This document shows, one piece after another, positions 47,521 to 56,295 of a stretch of DNA of 64,000 nt (position 1 is the first letter of the stretch; the number at the start of each line of letters is the position of its first letter). A program made the position numbers and the translations under genes. Source of the stretch: Thalassospira lucentensis (GTDB lineage: Bacteria; Pseudomonadota; Alphaproteobacteria; Rhodospirillales; Thalassospiraceae); contig NZ_CP136684.1 of NCBI RefSeq assembly GCF_032921865.1, positions 3,259,001 through 3,323,000 of the forward strand, written 5' to 3'. The notes beneath the pieces were generated by a model that was not told the origin of the DNA, did not search any database, and was given only the letters and a program-made list of their open reading frames with translations.

Positions 47521-48075
47521 ATGCCCCAAAGCGAGCTTGAAAAAATGAAGGCAGGGCAGTGGTATAGCTGCCTTGACCCGGAACTGGACGCCATGCGGGC
47601 GCGCGCCCATGAGGCGGTGCATGAACACAGCATCCTGCCACCAACGGAACGCGGCAATATCGCGCCGAAGCTGCGTGCGCTGTTTGCGCAATGTGCCGAG
47701 GATGTGCGGATCGAAACGCGGTTTCATTGTGCCTATGGGGTCAATATCCACCTTGGGCGCGATGTGTTCATCAATGTCGGCTGCACGATCCTTGATACGG
47801 CTTCGGTGATCATTGGTGATCATTCAATGCTGGGTCCGAATGTGCAGATATATTGCGCGCAGCATCACAAGGACCCGGAACTTCGAAAGCAGCATCTTGA
47901 AATCGCCCTGCCGGTGACGATTGGTCGGAATGTCTGGATCGGTGGCGGGGCCATCATCCTGGCTGGGGTCAGCATCGGCGATGATGCGATTGTCGGCGCG
48001 GGTGCGGTGGTGACCAAGAATGTCGCGCCGGGCACAACGGTTGTTGGCAACCCGGCGCGCGTGATGGGGGGATAG
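47521..48075 (+). CDS. maa: Maltose/galactoside O-acetyltransferase-like hexapeptide protein
   Basis: 184 residues, matching E. coli Maa. An N-terminal Mac domain (MKAGQWYSCLDPELDAMRAR) precedes a left-handed beta-helix with hexapeptide repeats, the catalytic His in CAQHHKDPELRK, and the C-terminal VVTKNVAPGTTVVGNPARVM typical of the family. Acetyl-CoA-dependent acetylation of a sugar; the exact acceptor is not predictable. No neighbour in common pathway. Confidence 0.88.
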   Translation: MPQSELEKMKAGQWYSCLDPELDAMRARAHEAVHEHSILPPTERGNIAPKLRALFAQCAEDVRIETRFHCAYGVNIHLGRDVFINVGCTILDTASVIIGDHSMLGPNVQIYCAQHHKDPELRKQHLEIALPVTIGRNVWIGGGAIILAGVSIGDDAIVGAGAVVTKNVAPGTTVVGNPARVMGG

Positions 48076-48084
48076 GGGCAATCC

Positions 48085-48810
48085 CTATCGCAGGTGTGAG
48101 CGGGCGGTTGGCGCAAGGCGCAGGATTTCGCGCGGGCGCCATAGCCATTGATCAAGTTCGGATGCCAGATGATTTTGCCAGTCCGGGTGGCTGGCGAGCC
48201 GATCGGAGAAGGTGGCGTAACCCGATGGGCTGTCAAAGCGGGTCAGCCAGACAAAGACGGTTTCGCCTTCGCGGACCGGCAGGCGGGGGAAGCTGTTGGG
48301 CGCGGTTTCGCTGATCAGTTCGGCCAGAATATCCGCCCCGCAATCGCGCAAGACAGGGCGCAGTTTTTCAGCAAAGAAAGCGGCAAATTCGGAAGCCCGG
48401 CCGGGGGCGAGTGCGCAGATGCTGGCCTCGACAAAGCCGGTTGCCGGGATGCCGTCCGTTATTGCCGGGCGGGGATGTGCAGGTGTGGCAAAGCCGGTGG
48501 TGGCATGGGCCGGGCGCAGCAGCAGGACATTATCGGAATTGACCATGGTGCCATTGGCCGCGTCACAATGCTGCGCCCAGACCGGGCCGGTATAAAATGC
48601 ACCAAGGGCCTTGGCGCGGTCATCCATATCGGCAAAGCCGCGCAGCCAGGCGAAGCTGTTGGCGTCATCAAGATCGCGGAACTGACCGATGACGGACATG
48701 CCGCAGGCTTCCTGGCTTTCGATGAATTCACGATCAAACAGATCGATCAGGGCCTGCCGCGTGCCGGGCTTCAGGCGATAACGGCGCAGTTCGATGATGC
48801 TGGTATGCAT
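48085..48810 (-). CDS. NIPSNAP-family protein
   Basis: 241 residues with two ferredoxin-like NIPSNAP/Dabb-like halves. The first is IIELRRYRLKPGTRQALIDL through FAWLRGFADMDDRAKAL, the second starts VEASICALAPGRASEFAAFF. Family members are small-molecule or heme-related stress proteins of uncertain role. The ATG at 48810 overlaps no site; longer frame to 48831 runs into the operator. Divergent from a TetR gene with clear shared operators, so it is probably the repressor's main target. Confidence 0.83.
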   Translation of the reverse strand: MHTSIIELRRYRLKPGTRQALIDLFDREFIESQEACGMSVIGQFRDLDDANSFAWLRGFADMDDRAKALGAFYTGPVWAQHCDAANGTMVNSDNVLLLRPAHATTGFATPAHPRPAITDGIPATGFVEASICALAPGRASEFAAFFAEKLRPVLRDCGADILAELISETAPNSFPRLPVREGETVFVWLTRFDSPSGYATFSDRLASHPDWQNHLASELDQWLWRPREILRLAPTARSHLR

Positions 48811-48829
48811 GGTTTGGAACCTTGATTGC

Positions 48830-48879
48830 AAAACAGGATAAATGACCTGTTTTGATTAACAGGATGTTTGTCCTGTTTT
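48830..48879. promoter_or_regulatory. TetR operators between NIPSNAP and TetR genes
   Basis: AAAACAGG (48830-48837) / CCTGTTTT (48846-48853) and AACAGGA (48858-48864) / TCCTGTT (48871-48877): two perfect dyads built on the same ACAGG half-site in the divergent gap. Strong candidate for autoregulation and control of both genes. Confidence 0.7.
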
Positions 48880-48913
48880 GTCAAGCTGCGATAGGATAGG
48901 AAGGCAGAAGGAT

Positions 48914-49558
48914 ATGCCCAAATCTGTCAGGAGATCACCAATGAGCGCGCCCAAGAGATCACCAGCAAGCCCGGCACGTTCACGCAGCAATGACCCGGAA
49001 GGCATGCGCAACCGCATTCTGGATGCGGCATTCGAGGCGTTTGTCACGCGGGGCTATCACGCGACCGCGATGAACGACATCCGTGATCTGGCCGGGGTGA
49101 GCGGCGGGGCATTTGCGCATCATTTTCCCAGCAAAAAGCAGCTTGGCCTTGCGGTTCTGAAGGAACGGGTTGCCGATGCGGTGATGCAAAGCTGGATCGT
49201 ACCGGTGCAGCAGGCCGACACCGCCAAGGAAGGTATCCTTGCGGTGATGACGGCGATCATTGATGAACTGTCAGCCAAGGCCAAAGTCACCGGTTGCCCG
49301 CTTAACAATCTTGCGCACGAGCTTTCGGGCGGAGATCGGGATTTTCAGGTGGCCTGTGCGGCGGTTTTTGATCGCTGGCAAGATGGAATTGCCGGGGCCC
49401 TGTTGCGGGATGGCACGGTGCATGAGGCGGCGGAGGCAGGGCGGCTTGCCGGGTTTGTCATCGCATCCTATTCCGGGGCGATGGCAATGGCCAAAAGCCG
49501 CCAGGATACTGGCGCGCTTTGCGATTGCCGGGCAATGTTCGACCGGATGATCCCCTGA
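48914..49558 (+). CDS. TetR-family regulator
   Basis: 214 residues. Helix-turn-helix: RNRILDAAFEAFVTRGYHAT, MNDIRDLAGVSGGAFAHHFP, SKKQLGLAVL. The GGAFAHHF recognition helix and C-terminal layout match the AcuR/NemR-like group (TetR_C_16-type) that sense electrophiles or small acids. AGAAGGAT directly before the ATG at 48914 fixes the start; ATG at 48941 is an alternative. Confidence 0.86.
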   Translation: MPKSVRRSPMSAPKRSPASPARSRSNDPEGMRNRILDAAFEAFVTRGYHATAMNDIRDLAGVSGGAFAHHFPSKKQLGLAVLKERVADAVMQSWIVPVQQADTAKEGILAVMTAIIDELSAKAKVTGCPLNNLAHELSGGDRDFQVACAAVFDRWQDGIAGALLRDGTVHEAAEAGRLAGFVIASYSGAMAMAKSRQDTGALCDCRAMFDRMIP

Positions 49559-49587
49559 ACCGTTGGGCTACTGGCCGGAAGCGATGA

Positions 49588-50202
49588 TCAGGCGCAGACG
49601 GTTGGCAGGTCATATTCACCGCGAATGCGGGTCAGGCCTTCGATGAGTTCGCGACGCCGGGCCTCGGCACCCGTGGTGTCATCGATTTTGGGATCGGCGG
49701 CGATGATGTCGGGGTAAAGGCCGCGTGCGGTGTCTTCCCGTGCCTGATCGGAATAGGTGATGGCCTCAAGCCACAGACCGGCAAGCGCATAATCCGCATT
49801 GGTGGACCCGGTTGCAGTGGCGGCATTTGACAGGGCGGTGGCGTGATCGCATTTGGCAAGGGCGGTCAGCCCGGCAAAGGCATCATCCCCGATTTTGGCG
49901 CGGATGCGATCCTGCTTTTCCTGCTGGGCGGCCTTGAAGGTTTCTTCCTGCTGCGCATCCGCACTCGCCCCGGATATCGCCCCGGCGGTGGCCCCGGCAG
50001 CCACCCCGTAGACGGTGGAGCGAGCCGCGGCCTCGACCGGGTTGCCGCCAAAGATCGCGGCGGTCACAAAACCGCCGACCGCCCCCGAAATCGCGCCGAC
50101 CCCGGCACCGCGCCCGGCATATTCACCGGTTTTCCCCGTGCAGCCCGAAACGGCAAAGGCAAGGACAAGGGCAGTTGCGGGGGCAAGAAAGGGAAAGCGC
50201 AT
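49588..50202 (-). CDS. Glycine-zipper lipoprotein
   Basis: 204 residues. Lipoprotein signal with lipobox AVSGC (Cys near residue 21), followed by a glycine-zipper domain (GRGAGVGAISGAVGGFVTAA and VYGVAAGATAGAISGA, about 30-80) that can insert into or bind the outer membrane, then a soluble helical tail (about 85-204) with two Cys. Such proteins are envelope-stress or OmpA-like lipoproteins; function not known. AGGAG eight bases before the ATG at 50202. Confidence 0.8.
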   Translation of the reverse strand: MRFPFLAPATALVLAFAVSGCTGKTGEYAGRGAGVGAISGAVGGFVTAAIFGGNPVEAAARSTVYGVAAGATAGAISGASADAQQEETFKAAQQEKQDRIRAKIGDDAFAGLTALAKCDHATALSNAATATGSTNADYALAGLWLEAITYSDQAREDTARGLYPDIIAADPKIDDTTGAEARRRELIEGLTRIRGEYDLPTVCA

Positions 50203-50370
50203 CCGGGGGCTCCTGATCATTGGGATTGTCTTGGCCGAGGTTACACCGGAAAACCGGGCAAGGGGAAGGCAAAGCGGGGAGGGCGTGGCGCGGAAGCCCT
50301 GTTAACGGCAAGCCGATACGGGAAAATCCGGCGCAATCGGTCGATATGAGAAGTGGCAGTTTTCCGCCAA

Positions 50371-50383
50371 TGTAAACGTTTCA
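50371..50383. promoter_or_regulatory. LacI-family operator candidate
   Basis: TGTAAACGTTTCA, with central CG and near-palindromic arms as in PurR/CRE-type LacI sites, 82 bases before the LacI gene start. Likely controls the regulator-transporter operon. Confidence 0.6.
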
Positions 50384-50464
50384 AACATTCATAAAACGGA
50401 AACAAATGCGTTATCAGACTGACTTGTAATTTCCGTATGGTGGGGGCGTTACAGGAGTTCTGGT

Positions 50465-51505
50465 ATGTCGTCAAAACCCACCATGCGCGATGTTGCGCGT
50501 AAATCCGGTCTTTCGATTGCGACCGTGTCCCGCGTGATCAATTACCCCGGCGAGGTTCCGGCGGAAACCGCCGAAATCGTGACCGCGGCGATGCGGTATC
50601 TGAATTACCGGCCCAACATCAATGGCCGCCGGTTGAAGATGACCCATACCCGCACGGTGGGCGTTCTGGTGCCGACCCTTGCCAACCCGGTTTTTGCCAC
50701 ATCGGTGCAGGGGATCGAGCAGGAAGCCAATGAAGAGGGGCTTACGGTTCTTCTTACATCGTCAAATTATGATCCCGAACGCGAAATGGGGGCGGTTTCA
50801 GCGCTTTTGAACAATCGCGTCGATGGGTTGATCCTCACACTTGCCAATGCGGATAACAATCCGGTGGTGGATTTGCTTCTGGCCGAGAAAATCCCGTTCG
50901 TGTTGCTGTTTAACCAGCCGGAACGCGCCGATATCGCCGCGATCAGTGTTGATAACGCGCAGTCGGCCTTTGACATCACCAACGCCATGATTGCCAGGGG
51001 GCACCGGTCGCTTGTGATGGTGGCGGGGCAGTTTGAAAGTTCGGACCGGTCGCGCCAGCGCTATGACGGATTTTGCCGGGCGCTGGATCAGGCCGGGATT
51101 GAGAAAAAGCATCTGGTGCAGGTGCGGTTTGGCGAGACCGATCTGGTGGAGCCATTACGCGATCTGCTGTTGGGGCCGGATGCGGTCACGGGGATTGTCT
51201 GTTCGACCGACATGCTGGCGATTGCCGCGATCAGCGCGTGCCGCACGCATGGATTATCGGTGCCCGGTGACGTTTCGGTTGGCGGTATTGACGGAATTTC
51301 GGTGGGTGGGCTGATCACGCCAAAGCTGTGTTCGGCAGTTCAACCCACCCAGGAGATGGGCCGGCAGGCGCTTGCATTCCTGCGCGGCCTGATCAAGGGG
51401 CAGACAAACCCGCAGAGTTTGTTGCTGCCTCATCATCTAAGCGACGGGGAATCCATTGGATCAATCCGTGGATCATCCCGACGCCGTTCATCAACCCGAG
51501 TATAG
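50465..51505 (+). CDS. LacI-family regulator of the downstream ABC operon
   Basis: 346 residues. Helix-turn-helix TMRDVARKSGLSIATVSRVI (about 6-25), hinge, and a periplasmic-binding-protein-like effector domain (VGVLVPTLANPVFATSVQGI onward). GGAGT precedes the ATG. It is the first gene of a run of six same-strand genes with 11 bases to the binding-protein start, so it probably represses its own transporter until substrate arrives. Confidence 0.9.
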   Translation: MSSKPTMRDVARKSGLSIATVSRVINYPGEVPAETAEIVTAAMRYLNYRPNINGRRLKMTHTRTVGVLVPTLANPVFATSVQGIEQEANEEGLTVLLTSSNYDPEREMGAVSALLNNRVDGLILTLANADNNPVVDLLLAEKIPFVLLFNQPERADIAAISVDNAQSAFDITNAMIARGHRSLVMVAGQFESSDRSRQRYDGFCRALDQAGIEKKHLVQVRFGETDLVEPLRDLLLGPDAVTGIVCSTDMLAIAAISACRTHGLSVPGDVSVGGIDGISVGGLITPKLCSAVQPTQEMGRQALAFLRGLIKGQTNPQSLLLPHHLSDGESIGSIRGSSRRRSSTRV

Positions 51506-51516
51506 GAAGATCAAAA

Positions 51517-52521
51517 GTGCGTTTCAAACAACTTGTCATGGGTGCGGCGTTTGCTGTTGCGGCTGCGCAGCCCGCCTTCGCCGAAGATGTTGCGATTTGC
51601 TATAACTGTCCGCCGGAATGGGCCGATTGGGGCGGGCAGCTTAAGAACATTGCGCGCGACCTTAAGATCGATGTGCCGCAGGATAACAAGAATTCCGGTC
51701 AGACGTTATCCCAGCTTCTGGCGGAAAAGGACAATCCGGTTGCCGATGTTGCCTATTACGGGGTTTCGTTTGGCATCAAGGCCAAAGAGGAAGGCGTTGT
51801 TGCCGATTACAAACCGGCCAATTTCGACAAGATCCCGGACGGCCTGAAAGACCCGGAAGGCGCATGGTTTGCCATCCATTCTGGTACGATTGGGCTTTTC
51901 GTGAATACCGAAGCCCTTGGCGGGGCGCCGGTTCCGCAAAGCTGGTCGGACCTTCTGAAGCCGGAATACAAGGGCATGGTGGGCTATCTTGACCCGTCAA
52001 GCGCGTTTGTCGGTTATGCTGGTGCGGTTGCGATCAACCGGGCGATGGGTGGGTCGCTGGACGATTTCACACCGGGGATCGAGTTTTTCAAGAAATTGAA
52101 AGCAAACGACCCGATCGTGCCGAAACAGACCGCCTATGCGCGGGTTCTGTCGGGCGAAATTCCGATCCTGATCGATTATGATTTCAATGCCTACCGTGCG
52201 AAATACAAGGACGAGGCCAATGTCGCCTTTGTCATCCCGACCGAGGGCACGGTTGCCGTTCCCTATGTCATGAGCCTCGTGAAAAACGGGCCGCATGCCG
52301 ATAACGGCAAAAAGGTTCTGGATTATGTGATGTCGGATGCGGGACAGGCCCATTGGGCCAATGCGTTCCTGCGCCCGGTGATTGCATCGGCGATGTCGCC
52401 GGAAGCATCCGAAAAGTTCCTGCCGGCCGCGGAATATGAGCGTTCCCAGCCGGTCGATTACGCCAAGATGGCCGAAGTTCAGGCCGGTTTTGGCGAGCGT
52501 TATCTGTCCGAGGTGCGGTAA
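51517..52521 (+). CDS. ABC transporter substrate-binding protein
   Basis: 334 residues. Sec signal (VRFKQLVMGAAFAVAAAQPA, cleavage after AFA), mature start EDVAICYNCPPEWADWGGQL, then the extracellular solute-binding fold of the Fbp/PotD cluster: VADVAYYGVSFGIKAKEEGV, GTIGLFVNTEALGG and LDPSSAFVGYAGAVAINRAM. The two closely spaced Cys near the mature N-terminus are unusual. GTG start at 51517 with AGGAAG upstream. Partner phosphodiesterase suggests a phosphodiester or phosphonate ligand (inference). Confidence 0.87.
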   Translation: MRFKQLVMGAAFAVAAAQPAFAEDVAICYNCPPEWADWGGQLKNIARDLKIDVPQDNKNSGQTLSQLLAEKDNPVADVAYYGVSFGIKAKEEGVVADYKPANFDKIPDGLKDPEGAWFAIHSGTIGLFVNTEALGGAPVPQSWSDLLKPEYKGMVGYLDPSSAFVGYAGAVAINRAMGGSLDDFTPGIEFFKKLKANDPIVPKQTAYARVLSGEIPILIDYDFNAYRAKYKDEANVAFVIPTEGTVAVPYVMSLVKNGPHADNGKKVLDYVMSDAGQAHWANAFLRPVIASAMSPEASEKFLPAAEYERSQPVDYAKMAEVQAGFGERYLSEVR

Positions 52522-53442
52522 GTGTCGTCGGTTGAACATATCAAAGAGGGGCGTTCGCGCCCTTCTTTCCCATGTCTTTTGCCATCCTCTTTGTTCGGGC
52601 GGGCAACGCCGGGGGCGGGAAGCCCGGCCATTCTGGCATTGCTGATGTTGCCCGGCCTGATCATTGTCGCGGCGTTTTTCGTGATCCCGATGGCGCTGGT
52701 GGCGATGCGGGTGGCCGATGGCCCCGACGGGCTTGCGACCTATTTCGTGATCCTGACCAATGATCGGTATCTGGCAAGCCTGATCCAGACGCTTGTGATG
52801 TCGGCGGGCGTTACGGTGACGGCCCTTGTGCTGTGCGGGATTTGCGGGCTGTTTCTGGTGCGTAACCGGTTTGCCGGGCGCAATGTGATCACCGCCCTTT
52901 TGACCCTGCCGCTCTCGTTTCCGGGGACGGTGGTTGGGTTCATGGTGATCATGCTGGCCGGGCGGCAGGGCGTGATCGGGTCGGTCAGCGATGCGCTTTG
53001 GGGTGAGAAGATCGTCTTTGCCTATGAGATCACCGGGTTGTTTATCGGCTATCTTTATTTTTCGATCCCGCGGGTGATTTTGGCCGTCATGGCATCGGCC
53101 GAGAAGCTTGATCCGCAGCTTGAAGAAGCGGCCCGGTCGTTGGGCGCGCCGACATGGCGGGTGGTAAAGGATGTGATCCTGCCGGGGCTTATGCCCGGTC
53201 TTGTGTCGTCGGGGGCGATCTGCTTTGCGACCGCGATGGGGGCGTTTGGCACGGCCTTTACGCTGGCGACCGATATCGATGTGCTGCCGATGGTGATCTA
53301 TACCGAATTTACCCGAAACGCCAATATCGCGGTGGCGGCGGCGCTCAGCATTGCGTTGGGCGCGATGACATGGGCGGTTCTGGCCGCGGTGCGCGTTTTC
53401 GTTGGCAATGGTGCGACATCGGGTACCGGTGGGGGAGCGTGA
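52522..53442 (+). CDS. ABC transporter permease 1
   Basis: 306 residues, BPD_transp_1. N-terminal helix LALLMLPGLIIVAAFFVIPM-like (about 32-55), five further helices, EAA loop EEAARSLGAPTWRVVKDVILP (about 198-218). GTG start abuts the binding-protein stop with no gap. Pairs with permease 2. Confidence 0.9.
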   Translation: MSSVEHIKEGRSRPSFPCLLPSSLFGRATPGAGSPAILALLMLPGLIIVAAFFVIPMALVAMRVADGPDGLATYFVILTNDRYLASLIQTLVMSAGVTVTALVLCGICGLFLVRNRFAGRNVITALLTLPLSFPGTVVGFMVIMLAGRQGVIGSVSDALWGEKIVFAYEITGLFIGYLYFSIPRVILAVMASAEKLDPQLEEAARSLGAPTWRVVKDVILPGLMPGLVSSGAICFATAMGAFGTAFTLATDIDVLPMVIYTEFTRNANIAVAAALSIALGAMTWAVLAAVRVFVGNGATSGTGGGA

Positions 53443-53444
53443 TC

Positions 53445-54263
53445 ATGCGGCGTGACTGGAAATTCTATGCCCAGCTTGGCCTGACGATTGTGTTGTGCCT
53501 GTTTATCGTGGTGCCGGTGGTGATGTCGGCATTGGCCGGGGTGACGGTCAATGTGTTCAAGGGGCTATCGTCGGGATTGACCCTGCGCTGGGTGTTTGAG
53601 GTCTGGGACCTTTATGCGCAAAGCATCCTGCTGTCGCTTGGCATTGCGATGGCGTGCCTTGTGGTGACGTTGGTCGCCGGTGTGCCGCTGGCCTATGTGC
53701 TGGTGCGACGGCCCAGCCGGATGATGCGGCTGTTTGAGGAATTGCTGACACTGCCCGTGGCCATACCGGGGCTGGCATTGGCGCTGGCGTTGCTGATTAC
53801 CTATGGCGGGGTGAGTGGGTACCGGTCGAGCTGGCTTTTCATCCTGACCGGGCATGTTTTGTTTACCCTGCCATTCATGGTGCGGTCGGTCGCAGCCGTG
53901 ATGGCGGCGATGGATATGAAGATGCTGGAAGAAGGGGCGGCAAGCCTTGGGGCGGGTTTCTGGCGGCGGTTCTTTGGCGTCATCGTGCCCAATGCCAAGC
54001 CGGGTATTCTGGCCGGTGCGCTTATGGTTGTGACGCTTTCCATCGGGGAATTCAACCTGACCTGGATGCTGCATACGCCGCTTACCAAGACATTGCCGGT
54101 CGGTCTTGCCGATGCCTATGCATCGATGCGCCTTGAGATCGGCAGTGCCTATACCCTGATTTTCTTTGTTTTGATCATGCCGTTGCTGATTGCGATGCAG
54201 GCACTTGCCGACCGGGGCAAGCGCGCATCCAGACGCATCGATACGGCGGAGGATACGTTATGA
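53445..54263 (+). CDS. ABC transporter permease 2
   Basis: 272 residues, six helices, EAA loop EEGAASLGAGFWRRFFGVIVP (about 167-187) and a C-terminal helix (YTLIFFVLIMPLLIAMQAL). Starts two bases after permease 1 with GGGGAG eight bases upstream; a GTG at 53439 would overlap. Ends in an ATGA overlap with the ATPase gene. Confidence 0.9.
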   Translation: MRRDWKFYAQLGLTIVLCLFIVVPVVMSALAGVTVNVFKGLSSGLTLRWVFEVWDLYAQSILLSLGIAMACLVVTLVAGVPLAYVLVRRPSRMMRLFEELLTLPVAIPGLALALALLITYGGVSGYRSSWLFILTGHVLFTLPFMVRSVAAVMAAMDMKMLEEGAASLGAGFWRRFFGVIVPNAKPGILAGALMVVTLSIGEFNLTWMLHTPLTKTLPVGLADAYASMRLEIGSAYTLIFFVLIMPLLIAMQALADRGKRASRRIDTAEDTL

Positions 54264-55336
54264 GTACGCAGATCAGACTTCGCAATTGTGCGAAAACCTT
54301 TGCCGATGGCACACGCGCCCTGGCGCCCTTTGACCTGACGATCGAGGGCGGGGAAACGATTGTTCTGCTGGGTCCGTCGGGATGCGGCAAGACGACGATT
54401 TTACGCATGATTGCCGGGCTTGAATTCCCCGATGCGGGCGGTGTGATCAGCTTTGACGGGGATGATGTCACCCGCCAGTCGATTGAAAAACGCCGGGTCG
54501 GCATGGTGTTTCAGTCCTATGCCCTGTTTCCCAATATGACGGTGGCGCAGAACGTTGCCTATGGGCTTAAGGTGCATGGGGTACCCAGCGCGGAACGTGA
54601 TGCCCGCGTCGATGCGATGCTGGAAATGATGCATATCGATATGCTGGCGGACCGGCGGATTGACCAGCTTTCGGGCGGGCAGCGCCAGCGCGTGGCACTG
54701 GCGCGCGCGATTGCGGTGCAGCCGCGTGTTTTGTTGCTCGACGAACCCCTGACCGCACTGGATGCGAAACTGCGCGTGCGGTTGCGGACCGAGATCAATG
54801 CGCTTCTGCGTAAGCTTGGCATTACCGCGGTTTACGTTACCCACGATCAGGAAGAAGCCATGGCGCTGGGTGATCGGATCGTTGTGATGCAAAAGGGCGA
54901 GATCGCCCAGATCGGCACCCCGCGCGAGATTTACCGCAAGCCGCAAAACCCGTTTGTTGCCGATTTCGTTGGGGCGGCCAACCGGCTTGTCGGGCAGATG
55001 CGCGACGGGCGGCTGCATATCGGCACCCATGTTTTTGATGCGGTCGATGCGTTTGATCCGCGCCACGGGGCGATTATCGATCAGGGTGCGGTGGAGCTTT
55101 ATTTCCGGGCGGACGGGCTTTCGCCCTGTGATCTGGACGAGGCGCATTTTACCGGCCGGGTCGAGGCGGTATCCTACCTGGGTGAACGGTTGCGACTGAC
55201 CGTGTCGGGGATCGGCCCGCAGGCGGTGACAATCGATACCCATGCCGATGACGTTATTGAAGCCGGGGCCGATGTGCATTGCCGGGTCAATGCCGACCGG
55301 CTGACGGTTTTCCCCGCTGTTGCGGCCCATTCATAA
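54260..55336 (+). CDS. ABC transporter ATPase
   Basis: 358 residues. Walker A GPSGCGKTT (about 38-46), Q-loop MVFQSYALFPNMTV, signature LSGGQRQRVALARAI, Walker B LLLDEPLTALD, H-loop VTHDQEEAMALGDR, then a TOBE-type C-terminal domain (about 240-355). UgpC/PotA/FbpC group. Completes the importer. Confidence 0.92.
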   Translation: MSTQIRLRNCAKTFADGTRALAPFDLTIEGGETIVLLGPSGCGKTTILRMIAGLEFPDAGGVISFDGDDVTRQSIEKRRVGMVFQSYALFPNMTVAQNVAYGLKVHGVPSAERDARVDAMLEMMHIDMLADRRIDQLSGGQRQRVALARAIAVQPRVLLLDEPLTALDAKLRVRLRTEINALLRKLGITAVYVTHDQEEAMALGDRIVVMQKGEIAQIGTPREIYRKPQNPFVADFVGAANRLVGQMRDGRLHIGTHVFDAVDAFDPRHGAIIDQGAVELYFRADGLSPCDLDEAHFTGRVEAVSYLGERLRLTVSGIGPQAVTIDTHADDVIEAGADVHCRVNADRLTVFPAVAAHS

Positions 55337-55361
55337 GAACAAAAGAAAGTACTCAAAGAAA

Positions 55362-56192
55362 ATGCTGATTGCACAATTGACCGACCTGCATATCGGGGCG
55401 GGCCGCAGGCTTGCCTATCGCAAGGTGGATACCGCAGGCGCGCTTGAAAAAGCCGTTGCCCATGTGATGGCGATGGTGCCGCGCCCGGATGTGGTGCTGT
55501 TTACGGGCGATATCGGGGATCTTGGCGACCAGCAAGAATATGCGCTGGTGGCCGAAATCCTTGAAAAGCTGACGATCCCCTATTTCATGGTGCCGGGGAA
55601 CCATGACCGCCGCGGGCCGCTGAGGGCAGCTTTTCCCGATGCAACACCGGTCAAAGGGACGACGGCATTCGTCAATTATGTTGTCGATGATTTTCCGTTG
55701 CGCCTGATCGCGCTTGATACGCTGAACGAAGGCAAACCGGGTGGTGTTCTGGAGGCGGAGCAGCTTGACTGGCTGCGCGATGTGCTTCTGGACGGAGAAG
55801 GGCGCGATTGCGCGATCTTCATGCATCATCCGCCGATCCGGAGTGGCATTGCCCATATGGACGCGCAAAATCTGGGCGAAGGAGCGGACGAACTCGCCGC
55901 AATCGTTTCGGTGCATCGTGACCGGATCAAGGCGATTTTCTGTGGTCATGTGCACCGCCCGATCCACACGATCTGGGCCGGGGTGCCGTTGATGATCGGG
56001 CCATCGGTCGCCCATCAGGTGGCGTTTGATTTACGCGCCGATGGACCATCGGCCTTTGTCATGGAGCCGCCCGCGATGCATCTTCATGTCTGGGATGCGG
56101 GGCAACACAGCCTGATGACACATCTGGCCTATCTTGACCGGTATGACGGACCGCATCCGTTTTTCGGACCGGACGGGAAGCTGATTGTCTGA
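55362..56192 (+). CDS. Calcineurin-like metallophosphodiesterase (GpdQ/CpdA type)
   Basis: 276 residues with the class III cyclic-nucleotide/glycerophosphodiesterase motifs: LTDLHIG (Asp, His), FTGDIGD (bridging Asp), VPGNHD (Asn-His), FMHHPP (His) and FCGHVHRP (His-x-His). Known relatives hydrolyse cAMP (CpdA) or glycerophosphodiesters (GpdQ). As last gene of the ABC operon it probably cleaves the imported compound. Start at 55362, where the motif-bearing fold begins; weak ribosome site. Confidence 0.88.
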   Translation: MLIAQLTDLHIGAGRRLAYRKVDTAGALEKAVAHVMAMVPRPDVVLFTGDIGDLGDQQEYALVAEILEKLTIPYFMVPGNHDRRGPLRAAFPDATPVKGTTAFVNYVVDDFPLRLIALDTLNEGKPGGVLEAEQLDWLRDVLLDGEGRDCAIFMHHPPIRSGIAHMDAQNLGEGADELAAIVSVHRDRIKAIFCGHVHRPIHTIWAGVPLMIGPSVAHQVAFDLRADGPSAFVMEPPAMHLHVWDAGQHSLMTHLAYLDRYDGPHPFFGPDGKLIV

Positions 56193-56254
56193 CCTGTTTG
56201 GCGGCGGTTTTTGCGCTTCTTTCTGCCTCTATGGCGGATGTGGCGCGGAGGACT

Positions 56255-56280
56255 GGATTCCCGCCTTCGCGGGAATGACG
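56255..56280. repeat. REP-like hairpin, single copy
   Basis: ATTCCCGC-CTTC-GCGGGAAT followed by GACGG, in the 103-bp gap between converging genes; may serve as a terminator for both. Confidence 0.75.
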
Positions 56281-56295
56281 GCGGGGAGTGGGGGA

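Noticed and set aside
47255..47644. Minus-strand frame encoding Lys-Lys-Pro-Ala repeats
   Set aside because: The repetitive peptide is just the reverse translation of the tandem GCGGGTTTCTTTT units, and it overlaps the terminator and the acetyltransferase gene.
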